Assembly: GCA_007695225.1 (NCBI GenBank)
Contig: REED01000092.1
Span: 1 to 49,614, forward strand
DNA from: Gemmatimonadales bacterium
GTDB taxonomy: Bacteria; Gemmatimonadota; Gemmatimonadetes; Longimicrobiales; Gaopeijiaceae
DNA: 49,614 nt
Direction of reading: 5' to 3'
Shown here piece by piece: positions 33,476 through 42,275 of this stretch (positions within the stretch are counted from its first letter, which is position 1; each line of letters opens with the position of its first letter). The notes beneath the pieces are model-generated. The model saw nothing but the letters and a program-made list of their open reading frames with translations, did no database searches and was not told the DNA's origin. A program made the translations under genes and the position numbers.

Positions 33476-36238
33476 TCACCACTGCCACGACACCCCCACG
33501 GAGGCGCTCCGACCGCTCCGGTAGGCTTCGCGGATGATGGGGCCCTGGACCACCTCGAAGGGCGCGTCCAGGAGGTTCTTCAGGTCCAGCTTCCCGGAAG
33601 CTCCTCCCAGGAGGGGGAAACGAACGGAAAGGTCCACCACGTTCCGGGCCCGCTCCACCACGTCATCCACCTGCGTCCCCGAGGCCCGGGCGTTCATGAT
33701 CCGCTCACCCACCACGTTGTAGAGGAGGGTGGCGCTCCAGTCCTGGGTGGGGGCGGCATAGGTAAGCCCCGTGTTCACGACGAAGGGCGCCTGGCCCACC
33801 ATGGCCCGTTCCACATCCCCTTCCTGGCCGGTGTGGACCCGGCTTCGCATCACCGTGACGTTGGTGAAAAGGGAGAAGGGCTGCAGAAGGGGGCTGATCC
33901 GTCGAAGCCCGGTGATGGCCTCCACTTCCACCCCGTGGTTGGTGGCCGACTCGGCGTTCTCGAAGGTCCTGGTGTCGGTGCCGGACCGGGCCAGGAAACG
34001 CTGCTCAATGGGGTTGTCGAACCACTTCCCGAAGACGCCCAGGGAAAGGACCTCGTCGGGCGCGGGATACCATTCCCAGCGGGCGTCCAGGTTCCGGATG
34101 AGGGTCCGCTCCAGCTCCGTATTGCCGATGACCTGCTCTCCTCCCAGGACCTCCCGATAGGTGATGGGCGCCACCTCCCGATACTCGGGGCGGGCCAGGG
34201 TCCGGGAGGCGGAGAGCCGGAACTGCTGGTTCGGGGTGAGGCTGAACGTCACCCCCAGGGAGGGTAGGATGTCGGTGTAGTCGTTCTCGGTACGGGCCGG
34301 CTGGCCCAACTGGTTCTCCGAGTTCACTTCCAGGGCGTAGTCCTCGATCCGGGCGCCCCCCACGAGCCGGAGGCGGTCCATGACCTGCACCTCGGCCATG
34401 AGGAAGCCGGCCACCAGCTCATCCGTGGCGTCGTAGGATCCTCCGGAGAGCTCCCTGGAGAGGAGGAAGTCGCTGTCCTCGGGGCCGGCGAACCGGCCGT
34501 CGAAGAACTCCTCGGGGTCGAGTTGCCACCGGGGGTCCTGGGGAGCCCAGGTGAAGGCCTGGATCCGGAAGCCCTGGCTCCGGGCGTCCCGGTCGGTGGT
34601 CCGTCGGGTGATCCCCGCCCGGAGGCGATGGGGGGTTCCCTGGTTCTCGCCGAAGGAGAGGGCGTAGGTCGCTCCCGTCTCCAGCGACGTTTCCTCCAGG
34701 GATCCAAAGGTCCGAACGGCTCCCTCGAAGTCGTTGAACCAGACCGGGACCTCCGGGTCCAGCCAGGTCACGAACTCGGAGCGGTCCGGCTCGCTCCGGC
34801 TCACACCGGCGGTGTTCACGTTCCAGTCCACCCGGTGCCGGGTCCCCAACTGGTGCTCGCCCCGGAGTTGATTGGAGCGGACGGTCCGCTCCACATAGGT
34901 GAGGCGGTCCACCTGGACCGCGGAGCGGGTGTTCTCGTCCAGCCCTGCCTCCCGACGGGCGGTGTGATCGGCGCTCCGGTTGTAGGTATTGCTAAGATGG
35001 AGCTGGGAGTGGTTCCCCAGGAGGGCGGACAGATTCACCAGTCCTCCCCACAGGACCGAGGAGGTTCCCGACTCGCCATCGTAGCGGTCGATCTCGGTCT
35101 CCCCGGATCCGGCCCGGGCCCGACGCTGCTCCAGTCGAACCTCGTCGGAGAGGGAATAGGTGAAGGAGCCCAGGTAGCCCAGGGTGTGGTCGAAGAGTCC
35201 CCGGGATCCGCCCACCGAAGCGCTGGACGATAAGGGGAGCCGCCCCGTGGTCTCCCGGACCGACCAGACGTTCCGGAAGGAGTTCACCACCTCGTTCACC
35301 TCCGGTCCCCGAGAGGATGTCCCCGGAAACCCGTTGGCCGCCTGGGGGATCTGCCGGGGTTCGGTGGCCATGGCCAGCCACTCCCGGCCGGCGGTGGGTC
35401 CCGAGAGGATCCGCTGGCCGGTGATGTCGGGATGGAAACCGGTGGAGAGGGAGAGGGACCAGACCTGCCGGGAAGGGAAGTCCGGCGTCCGGATGTTCAC
35501 CGAGCCCCCGGAGAAATCCCCCGGCTGGTCGGGCGTGAAGGTCTTCTGCGTGCTGATGGACTGGAGGAGGCTCGTAGGGAAGAGGTCCAGCGGGACCACG
35601 CGCCGCTCCGGCTCCGGGCTGGGAATCCGGGAGCCGTTGAGGGAAGAGGTCGTGTAGCGCTCCCCCAGCCCCCGGACGAAGACATATTTCCCATCCTGCA
35701 CCGAGACGCCGCTCACCCGCTTGATGGCCGCGGCGGCGTCTCCGTCCGGGGAGCGGGAGATCTGTTCGGCGGAGATGGCGTTCACCACGCCGGAGGCACT
35801 GCGTTGCTCCCGGAGGAGGGAGACGGCGGTGCCCCCCTCCTGACGGGCCTCCACGGTGATTCCGGCCACCTCCACGGCGGACCGGGTGAGTGAGACGTCC
35901 ACCCGGGTGATCCCTCCGGCTTCCACCTGGAGGTCGTCCACCTCCTGGGGCGCATACCCCAACAGAAGGATGCGCAGGGAGACCGTTCCGGCGGGGACGT
36001 CCCCCAGCTGGAACCGCCCCTCGACACCGGCCACCGCCCCTCTGGGGCCACCCCCCAGGAGCACCTGGGCGCCGGTGAGCGTCTGACCGGACTCGGCATC
36101 CCGGACCTGCCCCATGATCCGGCCGGTGGAGGACTGGGCCTGCAGGGCCGGGGCACCCACCACGAGCGCGAGGCCCAGGGCGGTGAGGAATCGTTGTATG
36201 TGGGGCGAGAGACGTCCCCGCGCAGCGAATCGAACCAT
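33476..36238 (-). CDS. TonB-dependent outer-membrane receptor
   Basis: A 920-residue receptor. A signal peptide (to AQSS, about residue 37) is followed by a carboxypeptidase-regulatory-like beta domain (about 38-118: GRIMGQVRDAESGQTLTGAQ). Then comes the plug, with the block VFVRGLGERYTTSSLNGSRIPSPEP, and a 22-strand-type barrel ending in an aromatic C-terminus (VGVSWQW). It should import a scarce ligand with energy from TonB. A GGGAGGAGG ribosome binding site precedes the ATG. The lipoprotein encoded next is its likely partner. Upstream, in the divergent region, is a pair of GTTAC boxes facing this gene, which hints at phosphate-linked control. The ligand is unknown. Confidence 0.88.
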   Translation of the reverse strand: MVRFAARGRLSPHIQRFLTALGLALVVGAPALQAQSSTGRIMGQVRDAESGQTLTGAQVLLGGGPRGAVAGVEGRFQLGDVPAGTVSLRILLLGYAPQEVDDLQVEAGGITRVDVSLTRSAVEVAGITVEARQEGGTAVSLLREQRSASGVVNAISAEQISRSPDGDAAAAIKRVSGVSVQDGKYVFVRGLGERYTTSSLNGSRIPSPEPERRVVPLDLFPTSLLQSISTQKTFTPDQPGDFSGGSVNIRTPDFPSRQVWSLSLSTGFHPDITGQRILSGPTAGREWLAMATEPRQIPQAANGFPGTSSRGPEVNEVVNSFRNVWSVRETTGRLPLSSSASVGGSRGLFDHTLGYLGSFTYSLSDEVRLEQRRARAGSGETEIDRYDGESGTSSVLWGGLVNLSALLGNHSQLHLSNTYNRSADHTARREAGLDENTRSAVQVDRLTYVERTVRSNQLRGEHQLGTRHRVDWNVNTAGVSRSEPDRSEFVTWLDPEVPVWFNDFEGAVRTFGSLEETSLETGATYALSFGENQGTPHRLRAGITRRTTDRDARSQGFRIQAFTWAPQDPRWQLDPEEFFDGRFAGPEDSDFLLSRELSGGSYDATDELVAGFLMAEVQVMDRLRLVGGARIEDYALEVNSENQLGQPARTENDYTDILPSLGVTFSLTPNQQFRLSASRTLARPEYREVAPITYREVLGGEQVIGNTELERTLIRNLDARWEWYPAPDEVLSLGVFGKWFDNPIEQRFLARSGTDTRTFENAESATNHGVEVEAITGLRRISPLLQPFSLFTNVTVMRSRVHTGQEGDVERAMVGQAPFVVNTGLTYAAPTQDWSATLLYNVVGERIMNARASGTQVDDVVERARNVVDLSVRFPLLGGASGKLDLKNLLDAPFEVVQGPIIREAYRSGRSASVGVSWQW

Positions 36239-36348
36239 GAAGGCCTCCTCCCAGCGGGGATCATCTGCAGCGCCGATGAGTCCGTTCGGGATGTGTATTG
36301 GGTGACTCCCCGGGCGGGATCGAATCAGAGGTCGCCCTGAGCACTGCT

Positions 36349-36396
36349 GGATAATGCCCGGACCGTGTAACGGAAGGGGGCACTGCCGTCGTAACG
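36349..36396 (-). promoter_or_regulatory. Candidate PhoB-type promoter for the TonB receptor gene
   Basis: Read on the minus strand, CGTTACG (36396-36390) and CGTTACA (36372-36366) are direct repeats 24 bases apart. The second GTTAC ends at 36367, exactly 10 bases before the -10-like CATTAT (36356-36351). This box-then-10-bases-then--10 geometry is that of activator-dependent pho promoters. No -35 element is seen. Confidence 0.4.
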
Positions 36397-36473
36397 AAGC
36401 GATGACGAACCGGGGTCGGAACGGTGTGTGGATCGGGGCTCCCGGGGCCGGAGGGGAAGGGTCGTTTCCGGCG

Positions 36474-36517
36474 TGTTACATTGAGGAGGAAGGGCTGTTA
36501 CGTGCTGACCCTAGAAT
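36474..36517 (+). promoter_or_regulatory. Candidate PhoB-type promoter for the phoBR-linked genes
   Basis: TGTTACA begins at 36474 and TGTTACG at 36496, 22 bases (two helical turns) apart. The second TGTTAC ends at 36501, exactly 10 bases before the good -10 hexamer TAGAAT at 36512-36517. A consensus -35 is absent, as expected when an activator of the PhoB class binds there. Autoregulation of phoB and phoR would follow. Confidence 0.45.
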
Positions 36518-36661
36518 CATTCAGGACCGGCTCACTGGGATTCGACGCCTTGCCGCAGGAGAGTCCAGGGTGTTGATTGAGCCCTGAGGGGACCACCAGG
36601 GAGCAGTCAGGACGATGGGCTTCCGATCCCCTCCGAGTCCCCGGTTCAGAGAGGAGAGGTG

Positions 36662-37894
36662 ATGGAGACCAGGATGGACGAACAGCAACTCATCTTCGAC
36701 TGGAATGAGCGCCCTGAGACCGCCCCGGACCTGAAACGGGTGGAGTTGGATGACGAGACCCTCCGGGACGGTCTCCAGAGCCCCTCGGTCCTGGACCCCC
36801 CCATCCACGAGAAGATCAAGATCCTCCACCTCATGGACCGGATGGGAATCCACTCTGCCGACATCGGACTCCCGGGAGCGGGCCCCCGGGCGGTGGCCGA
36901 CGTACGGGCCCTGGCCCGGGAAATTGCAGACGGTGGAATGCGCATCGAGGCCAACTGCGCGGCCCGGACCATGGTCCGGGACGTGGAGCCCATCGCCCGC
37001 ATCTCCCAGGAAGCCGGGCTTCCCATTGAGGCCGCCACCTTCATCGGATCCTCCCCCATCCGACAGTACGCCGAGGACTGGACGCTGGAGCGCATGCTCC
37101 GAACCTCGGAGGAGGCGGTCACTTTCGCGGTGAGGGAAGGGCTTCCGGTGATGTTCGTCACCGAGGACACCACCCGGGCCCGCCCGGAGACCCTGAAGGC
37201 CCTCTACGAGAACGCGATCCGATGGGGGGCACGGCGGATCTGCCTCTCGGACACGGTGGGGCACGCCACGCCATGGGGCGTGCGAGCCCTGGTGCGGTTC
37301 GTCAAAGAGGAGATCGTGACGCCCTCGGGAGAGGCGGTGAAGGTGGACTGGCACGGACACCGGGACCGGGGGTTCGGGCTGGCGAACGCTTTCGCTGCCA
37401 TCGAGGCCGGAGTGGACCGGGTCCATGGAACTGCGTTGGGGATCGGGGAGCGGGTGGGGAACGTCGAGATGGACCTGCTCCTGGTGAACCTGTCCCTCCT
37501 GGGCCTCCACGACGGTGACCTCACTCCGCTGGGCGAGTACTGCCAGCGGGTGTCCGACGCCACCGGCGTCGCCATCGAACCCGGCTATCCGGTCTTCGGC
37601 CGGGACGCCTTTCGGACCGGCACCGGCGTCCACGCCGCCGCCATCATCAAGGCGGAGGCCAAGGGGGACGCCTGGCTCGCCGACCGGGTCTATTCCTCGG
37701 TACCCGCCTCCCTCGTGGGACGGCAGCAGGATATCGAGGTGGGACCCATGGCTGGACTCTCCAATGTGAAGTATTGGCTTCGTTCCCGGGGCTTCGACGC
37801 CTCGGACGAGGAGCTCTGCAACCGGATCTTCGACTACGCGAAGACCCAGAACCACACCCTGACGGAGGAGGAGATCCGGGGGCTTATCGTCTAG
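36662..37894 (+). CDS. DRE-TIM metallolyase, LeuA/HMG-CoA-lyase family
   Basis: A 410-residue TIM-barrel enzyme of the isopropylmalate/homocitrate/citramalate synthase and HMG-CoA lyase family. The signature DETLRDGLQ (Asp and Arg metal/substrate residues) is at about residues 31-39, and the metal-binding DWHGHRDRGF lies later. Synthase-like features are ALGIGERVGN and the end block GVHAAAIIKAE. The regulatory ACT-like C-terminal domain of full LeuA is absent, so isopropylmalate or citramalate synthase cannot be told from a lyase. The start is ATG at 36662, just after AGAGGAGAGG. It heads the region leading to phoB, 83 bases before that gene, so it may share the putative pho promoter. Confidence 0.8.
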   Translation: METRMDEQQLIFDWNERPETAPDLKRVELDDETLRDGLQSPSVLDPPIHEKIKILHLMDRMGIHSADIGLPGAGPRAVADVRALAREIADGGMRIEANCAARTMVRDVEPIARISQEAGLPIEAATFIGSSPIRQYAEDWTLERMLRTSEEAVTFAVREGLPVMFVTEDTTRARPETLKALYENAIRWGARRICLSDTVGHATPWGVRALVRFVKEEIVTPSGEAVKVDWHGHRDRGFGLANAFAAIEAGVDRVHGTALGIGERVGNVEMDLLLVNLSLLGLHDGDLTPLGEYCQRVSDATGVAIEPGYPVFGRDAFRTGTGVHAAAIIKAEAKGDAWLADRVYSSVPASLVGRQQDIEVGPMAGLSNVKYWLRSRGFDASDEELCNRIFDYAKTQNHTLTEEEIRGLIV

Positions 37895-37977
37895 GGAACC
37901 GGGGAGGACTCGGGCACTCGGCGATACCCTTTCGGACTCCATTCGAAGGTATGGAACTCGCCGCCCCGAGGAGTCAG

Positions 37978-38718
37978 ATGGAGCCCCGTCCCGCCCCGCC
38001 CTCTGTGCCCCGGATCCTCGTCGTCGAGGACGAGCCGGACATCGCCGCCCTTATCGCCTATCAACTCACCCGAGAGGGCTTCCGTGTGGAGACCGCCTCC
38101 TCCGGGGACCAGGCTCTCACAGCGGTGAATCGGGAGGTCCCCGACCTGGTGGTCCTGGACCGGATGCTCCCGGGCCTCTCCGGGGACGAGGTCCTCCGAA
38201 GTCTCCGGTCCGAGGTGGCCACCCAGTCCCTGCCGGTTCTGGTCCTCACCGCCAAGCGAGAGCAGGAGGACCGGATCCAGGGCCTGGAACTGGGAGCCGA
38301 CGATTACCTCACCAAGCCCTTTTCCCCCCGGGAACTGGTCCTCCGGGTCCAGTCGATCCTCCGCCGGTCGGACCAGGCGGGAAGCGAGCCCGGCGGACGC
38401 CTCCTCCGGGCCGGTCCCCTGGCGTTGGACGTGGCCGCCCACCAGGTCTCCCTCAATGGAGAGGAACTGAACCTGACCCCCACCGAGTTCCGGCTTCTCC
38501 AGGCCCTCCTGGAGCGAAGGGGACGAACCCAGAGCCGTCGTCAACTCCTGGAGCGGGCATGGGACGTGGAGTCGGAGGTTTCGGAACGCATCCAGACCCG
38601 GACGGTGGACATGCACATTCGCCGCCTTCGATCGAAGCTGGGGGCCATCGGCGACTGGGTGGAGACGGTGCGGGGTTTTGGATATCGGATCAAGGTTCCG
38701 GAGCGGGAGGACGGTTGA
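37978..38718 (+). CDS. phoB: Phosphate response regulator
   Basis: A 246-residue OmpR/PhoB-family response regulator. The receiver has the phosphoacceptor Asp61 in VLDRMLPGL, the acidic pocket VEDEPD and the Lys of LTAKRE. The winged-helix domain has LTPTEFRLLQALLERRG, RTVDMHIRRLRSKLG and VETVRGFGYRI, all typical of PhoB. The ATG at 37978 has GAGGAG six bases upstream; an ATG at 37951 is a weaker alternative. It is followed at 17 bases by the sensor kinase gene, and phoU is near, which supports a phosphate role over other OmpR-type signals. Confidence 0.88.
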   Translation: MEPRPAPPSVPRILVVEDEPDIAALIAYQLTREGFRVETASSGDQALTAVNREVPDLVVLDRMLPGLSGDEVLRSLRSEVATQSLPVLVLTAKREQEDRIQGLELGADDYLTKPFSPRELVLRVQSILRRSDQAGSEPGGRLLRAGPLALDVAAHQVSLNGEELNLTPTEFRLLQALLERRGRTQSRRQLLERAWDVESEVSERIQTRTVDMHIRRLRSKLGAIGDWVETVRGFGYRIKVPEREDG

Positions 38719-38734
38719 GGGAGGGCGTGGGAGC

Positions 38735-40459
38735 GTGAGGCTTCGCCGGCAATATCTCCTGCTGGCCGGCGGGATCGTGCTGGCCGGCTTCGTCGCCGCT
38801 GGAGTCGTCCTGATGGTGTTGCTGGCTCGCCCTCTGGCCGAAGTCGAGGAATCCCGCCTCAGGAGCGACCTTTCCGCTGCGGTGGCCTTCGTGGAACTCC
38901 GCCCCGATGTTCCGCCGGCGACGACGGCGCAGGACCTCTCCCGCCTTCTCACTGCCCGGGTCATGCTGGTGGCACGGGACGGGACGGTGCTGGCGGATTC
39001 CGGGGTTCCGGAGGGGGACGTGCGCGGGATGGAGAACCACGGGGGACGTCCGGAAATCCAGGCGGCGCTGGCGGGACGGACCGAAGTGATCACCCGTCCC
39101 AGCCCAACCCAGGGAATCGAGGCTCTCTACGCAGCAGCTCCGACCTTCCTGGGAGGGCGCCCCGTCGTGATCCGGCTCTCCCGGCCGGCGGCCACCGCCG
39201 TGGCCCCGGCCCGACGGATCGCCCTCGCCCTGGGCACCGCGGGGGGGGCGGCCCTGGTCCTCCTGTTCCTGGGCATTGGGCTGGTGGACCGGCGATTCCA
39301 GCGTCGGCTCACGGCGTTGCAGGAGGGGGTTAAGCGGGTGGAAGCGGGGGCCTCCGGGGCACTCCCGTCCTATTCGTCCCTGGGTCCGGAACTGGTTCCT
39401 CTCTCCTCGGCCATCCACCGGCTGGAAGAGGAGTTCCAGGATCGGGTGCGGGGACTGGAGCGGGAGCGGGACGAGATGCAGGCCCTCATCGATTCCATAG
39501 CCGAGGGGGTCATCGCCCTCACGGACGATGCCCGGGTCCTGAGGATCAACCGGTCTGCGGCGGAGCTGCTAGAGGTCCGTCACGCCTCCGTCTTCGCGCC
39601 CATTGGTGCCCTGGTGCGGAACCCTGACCTTCGGGACTACCTGGAGGAATCGGTGGTCCTCCCCCTCCCCTCCAGGGAGATCCTCCTGGGGGATCGGCAC
39701 CTCCGGGTCTCGTCCCATCCCATGCCGGCCGGCGGAACGGTGGTGACCTTTCTCGATGTCACCGATCTCCGACGGATGGAGAAGATTCGCCGCGATTTCG
39801 TGGCCAACGCCTCCCATGAACTGAAGACCCCCCTCACCGCCATGCGGGGGTTCGCCGAGACCCTTCTGGAGGGCGATCCTCCCGAACACCTTCGGATTGA
39901 GTTCCTCAGTTCCATCCGGACGAATACCCTCAGGCTCCAGAACCTGGTGGACGACCTCCTGGATCTTTCCCGCCTGGAGTCCGGAGCCTGGACCGTGGCG
40001 GAGGAGGAGACGGAGGTGGGGGCGGTGGCCTGGGAGGTCTGGCGAGATATCCGGCGCCACCAGCGGGACCGGGATCTGGAGTTCTCGGTGGAGGGCGACG
40101 CAGTGGCCCTGGCCGATGGTCAGGCCCTCCATCAGGTCTTCCGGAATCTCATCGAGAACGCGGTTCGTTTCACTCCCGACGGGGGAACGATCCGAGTCGC
40201 CATCGAGCCCGTCGGCCCGGAGGTGGGGGTGGCCGTAACCGACTCCGGCACCGGCATCCCTTCGGGTTCCCTTCCCCGTATCTTCGAACGCTTCTACCGG
40301 GTGGATGCCGGACGAGGCCGGGGGGCTGGGGGGACCGGTCTGGGACTGGCCATCGTCCGTCACCTGGTGCAGTCCATGGGTGGGGAGGTGAGTGCGGAAA
40401 GCCGCCTCGGTGACGGGACCACGATCCGTTTTACCCTTCCCCGGGTGGAGACGGAATAG
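38735..40459 (+). CDS. phoR: Phosphate sensor histidine kinase
   Basis: A 574-residue membrane kinase. Two membrane helices (about residues 8-30 and 157-180) flank an extracytoplasmic domain, unusually large for PhoR. A PAS-like domain follows, then the phosphoacceptor His361 in NASHELKTPLTAMRGFAETLL. The ATPase domain has FRNLIENAVRFTPDGG, DSGTGIP and GTGLGLAIVRHLV. The GTG at 38735 begins just before the first membrane helix, with GGGAG upstream; starting further back only adds sequence overlapping phoB. By order phoB-phoR-phoU it is the phosphate sensor. Confidence 0.87.
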   Translation: MRLRRQYLLLAGGIVLAGFVAAGVVLMVLLARPLAEVEESRLRSDLSAAVAFVELRPDVPPATTAQDLSRLLTARVMLVARDGTVLADSGVPEGDVRGMENHGGRPEIQAALAGRTEVITRPSPTQGIEALYAAAPTFLGGRPVVIRLSRPAATAVAPARRIALALGTAGGAALVLLFLGIGLVDRRFQRRLTALQEGVKRVEAGASGALPSYSSLGPELVPLSSAIHRLEEEFQDRVRGLERERDEMQALIDSIAEGVIALTDDARVLRINRSAAELLEVRHASVFAPIGALVRNPDLRDYLEESVVLPLPSREILLGDRHLRVSSHPMPAGGTVVTFLDVTDLRRMEKIRRDFVANASHELKTPLTAMRGFAETLLEGDPPEHLRIEFLSSIRTNTLRLQNLVDDLLDLSRLESGAWTVAEEETEVGAVAWEVWRDIRRHQRDRDLEFSVEGDAVALADGQALHQVFRNLIENAVRFTPDGGTIRVAIEPVGPEVGVAVTDSGTGIPSGSLPRIFERFYRVDAGRGRGAGGTGLGLAIVRHLVQSMGGEVSAESRLGDGTTIRFTLPRVETE

Positions 40460-40552
40460 GGCGGCTGCGGGGCCGGTCGTAGGCCGGTCCGGGACCACTC
40501 CGGCTCCGGTTCGGGACCCCGCCGGATCTTTCCTCCGGGGGTGTTCTCGGGT

Positions 40553-40577
40553 AACATGGAACGGAAGGTTCCATGTT
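40553..40577. promoter_or_regulatory. Perfect 10-bp inverted repeat upstream of phoU
   Basis: AACATGGAAC at 40553-40562 and GTTCCATGTT at 40568-40577 flank a 5-base spacer, GGAAG. Flanking CGGGT and ACCCG add a weak outer arm. There is no T-run, so an operator or an RNA hairpin is as likely as a terminator. It lies 42 bases before the phoU ATG. Confidence 0.55.
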
Positions 40578-40619
40578 GGGAACCCGACCCCCTTTCACCG
40601 CTCCTGACTCGAGCCCTCC

Positions 40620-41321
40620 ATGCCCCACCCACCGAAGCGGCACTTCCACGACCTCCTGGATTCGCTCCATGCCCGTCTTCTGGAAATGGCGGGCGAGGCG
40701 GAGGATCTTCTGCGCCGAGCGGCCTGGGCGGTGGTGAACCGGGATCAGGCGGCTCTGGCCCCCATCAAGGAGGGGGATGCCCGGGTGGATGCCCTTGAGT
40801 TGGAAGTGGATGAGCGGGCCCTGGAGCTCCTGGCCCTCCAGCAGCCCATGGCCAAGGATCTCCGACAGATCGTGGCCACGCTGAAGATCTCCAACGACCT
40901 GGAGCGGGTGGGGGATCACGCCGTGAAGGTGGCCAACGCGGGGCGCCAGGTTCTTTCCCATCCCCCCATCCCCGATCTCCCCCAGGTGGAGGAGATGGTC
41001 CGTCTTTCCCTGGAGATGCTCTCCGACGCCCTCCGTGCCTACTCACTCCGGGATGCCGAGATGGCCCGGGAGGTCCGGGCCCGGGACGACGCCGTAGATG
41101 ATCTCCGCACCGCCATCCACCGGATCCTGGTGAGCCATATGCTGGAGGATCCCCGGCGGATCACTCCTGCGCTGGAACTCATCCACATCTCCCAATCCCT
41201 GGAACGGGTGGCGGACCTGGCCACGAACATCTCCGAGGAGGTCGTCTTCCTGGTGGAGGGACAGGTGATTCGGCACCTTCCAGAGGCGGAGGTCTCCCCT
41301 CCATCCACTCCTTCCTCCTGA
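40620..41321 (+). CDS. phoU: PhoU-family phosphate signalling protein
   Basis: A 233-residue all-helical protein with two PhoU repeats. Visible repeat landmarks are MAKDLRQIVATLKISNDLERVGDHAVKVAN in the first half and LELIHISQSLERVADLATNISEEVVFLV in the second. PhoU links the Pst transporter to PhoR and dampens the kinase when phosphate is plentiful. The start ATG is at 40620; the spacer before it carries a 10-base inverted repeat. No pstSCAB genes are in the window, so the transporter partner must lie elsewhere. Confidence 0.93.
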   Translation: MPHPPKRHFHDLLDSLHARLLEMAGEAEDLLRRAAWAVVNRDQAALAPIKEGDARVDALELEVDERALELLALQQPMAKDLRQIVATLKISNDLERVGDHAVKVANAGRQVLSHPPIPDLPQVEEMVRLSLEMLSDALRAYSLRDAEMAREVRARDDAVDDLRTAIHRILVSHMLEDPRRITPALELIHISQSLERVADLATNISEEVVFLVEGQVIRHLPEAEVSPPSTPSS

Positions 41322-41331
41322 GGAGCGACCC

Positions 41332-42255
41332 ATGACGATGTCATCCTGCAGCGAGTCGAAGGGGTGGTTCGAGGAGGATGAAGGAGAGGGCGGGGACACC
41401 CTTGCGCCCTCTCGTCCCGGACGGTCCTCTCCTGCCGTGGAGCAACTCCTGGAAGAGGTGGAGGCGGAGACGGATCCCAGCGGACGTCTCACCGTGGGTG
41501 GACTTCGGGGAAAGGCGGCCATCGTCACCGGGGGATCCACCGGGATCGGACGTGCTGTGGCCATGGCGCTGGCCCGTTCCGGTGTCCACGTGGCCTTCAA
41601 CTACCTGAACGAGGGCGAGGCCTCCCTGCTGGACGCGGACCGGACCGCCTCGGAGCTGGAGGCCCAGGGAGTGCGGGTTTTCCGGAAGGCCGTGGACTGC
41701 ACCGACTCGGCAGGCGTCACCCGCTTCGTGGAGGAGGCCACCGAGGCCCTCGGGGGCCTACACATCCTGGTGAACAACGCCGGGATCGGCCGGGACCGGG
41801 CCCTCTGGCACATGACCGACGAGGACTGGCACGCCGTGCTGGACACCAACCTTTCCGGGGCCTTCTACTTCCTCCGAGCCATGGCTCCCCGTTTTCGGGC
41901 CCAGGAATATGGAAAGGTGGTGAATATCTCCTCGGTCCATGCCCTGAGCAGCGAGTTCGGACTGGCCAACTACGCCGCTTCCAAGAGCGGGCTCCTGGCC
42001 CTCACCCGGAGCGCCGCCGTGGAACTGGGGCCCTTCAACGTGAATGTCAACGCGGTGGCACCCGGATACATCCGAACCACGCAACTCACGGAGCGGGTGC
42101 CCTCGGAGAACCTGGATCGGGCTCGGGAGCGGAGCCCCCTGGGCCGCCTGGGTGATCCCCAGGACGTGGCGGGGGCCGTACTCTTCCTCTGCTCCGAAGC
42201 GGCGCGGCACATCACCGGGGTCGTCCTTCCCGTGGATGGGGGGTACCTGCTTTGA
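41332..42255 (+). CDS. Short-chain dehydrogenase, FabG-like
   Basis: A 307-residue classical SDR with a 55-residue acidic N-terminal extension not seen in normal FabG. Core motifs are TGGSTGIGRA, NNAGIG, the catalytic Ser in NISSVHA and YAASKSG, ending in LPVDGGYLL. FNYLN after the second strand suggests NADP(H). A 3-oxoacyl-ACP or acetoacetyl-CoA reductase function is most likely. It starts 10 bases after phoU with AGGAGCG upstream and may be co-transcribed with it. The long N-terminus could be a regulatory tail or a wrong start: Met residues further inside are absent. Confidence 0.83.
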   Translation: MTMSSCSESKGWFEEDEGEGGDTLAPSRPGRSSPAVEQLLEEVEAETDPSGRLTVGGLRGKAAIVTGGSTGIGRAVAMALARSGVHVAFNYLNEGEASLLDADRTASELEAQGVRVFRKAVDCTDSAGVTRFVEEATEALGGLHILVNNAGIGRDRALWHMTDEDWHAVLDTNLSGAFYFLRAMAPRFRAQEYGKVVNISSVHALSSEFGLANYAASKSGLLALTRSAAVELGPFNVNVNAVAPGYIRTTQLTERVPSENLDRARERSPLGRLGDPQDVAGAVLFLCSEAARHITGVVLPVDGGYLL

Positions 42256-42275
42256 GGGAGGGGGTCCGCGGTGCA

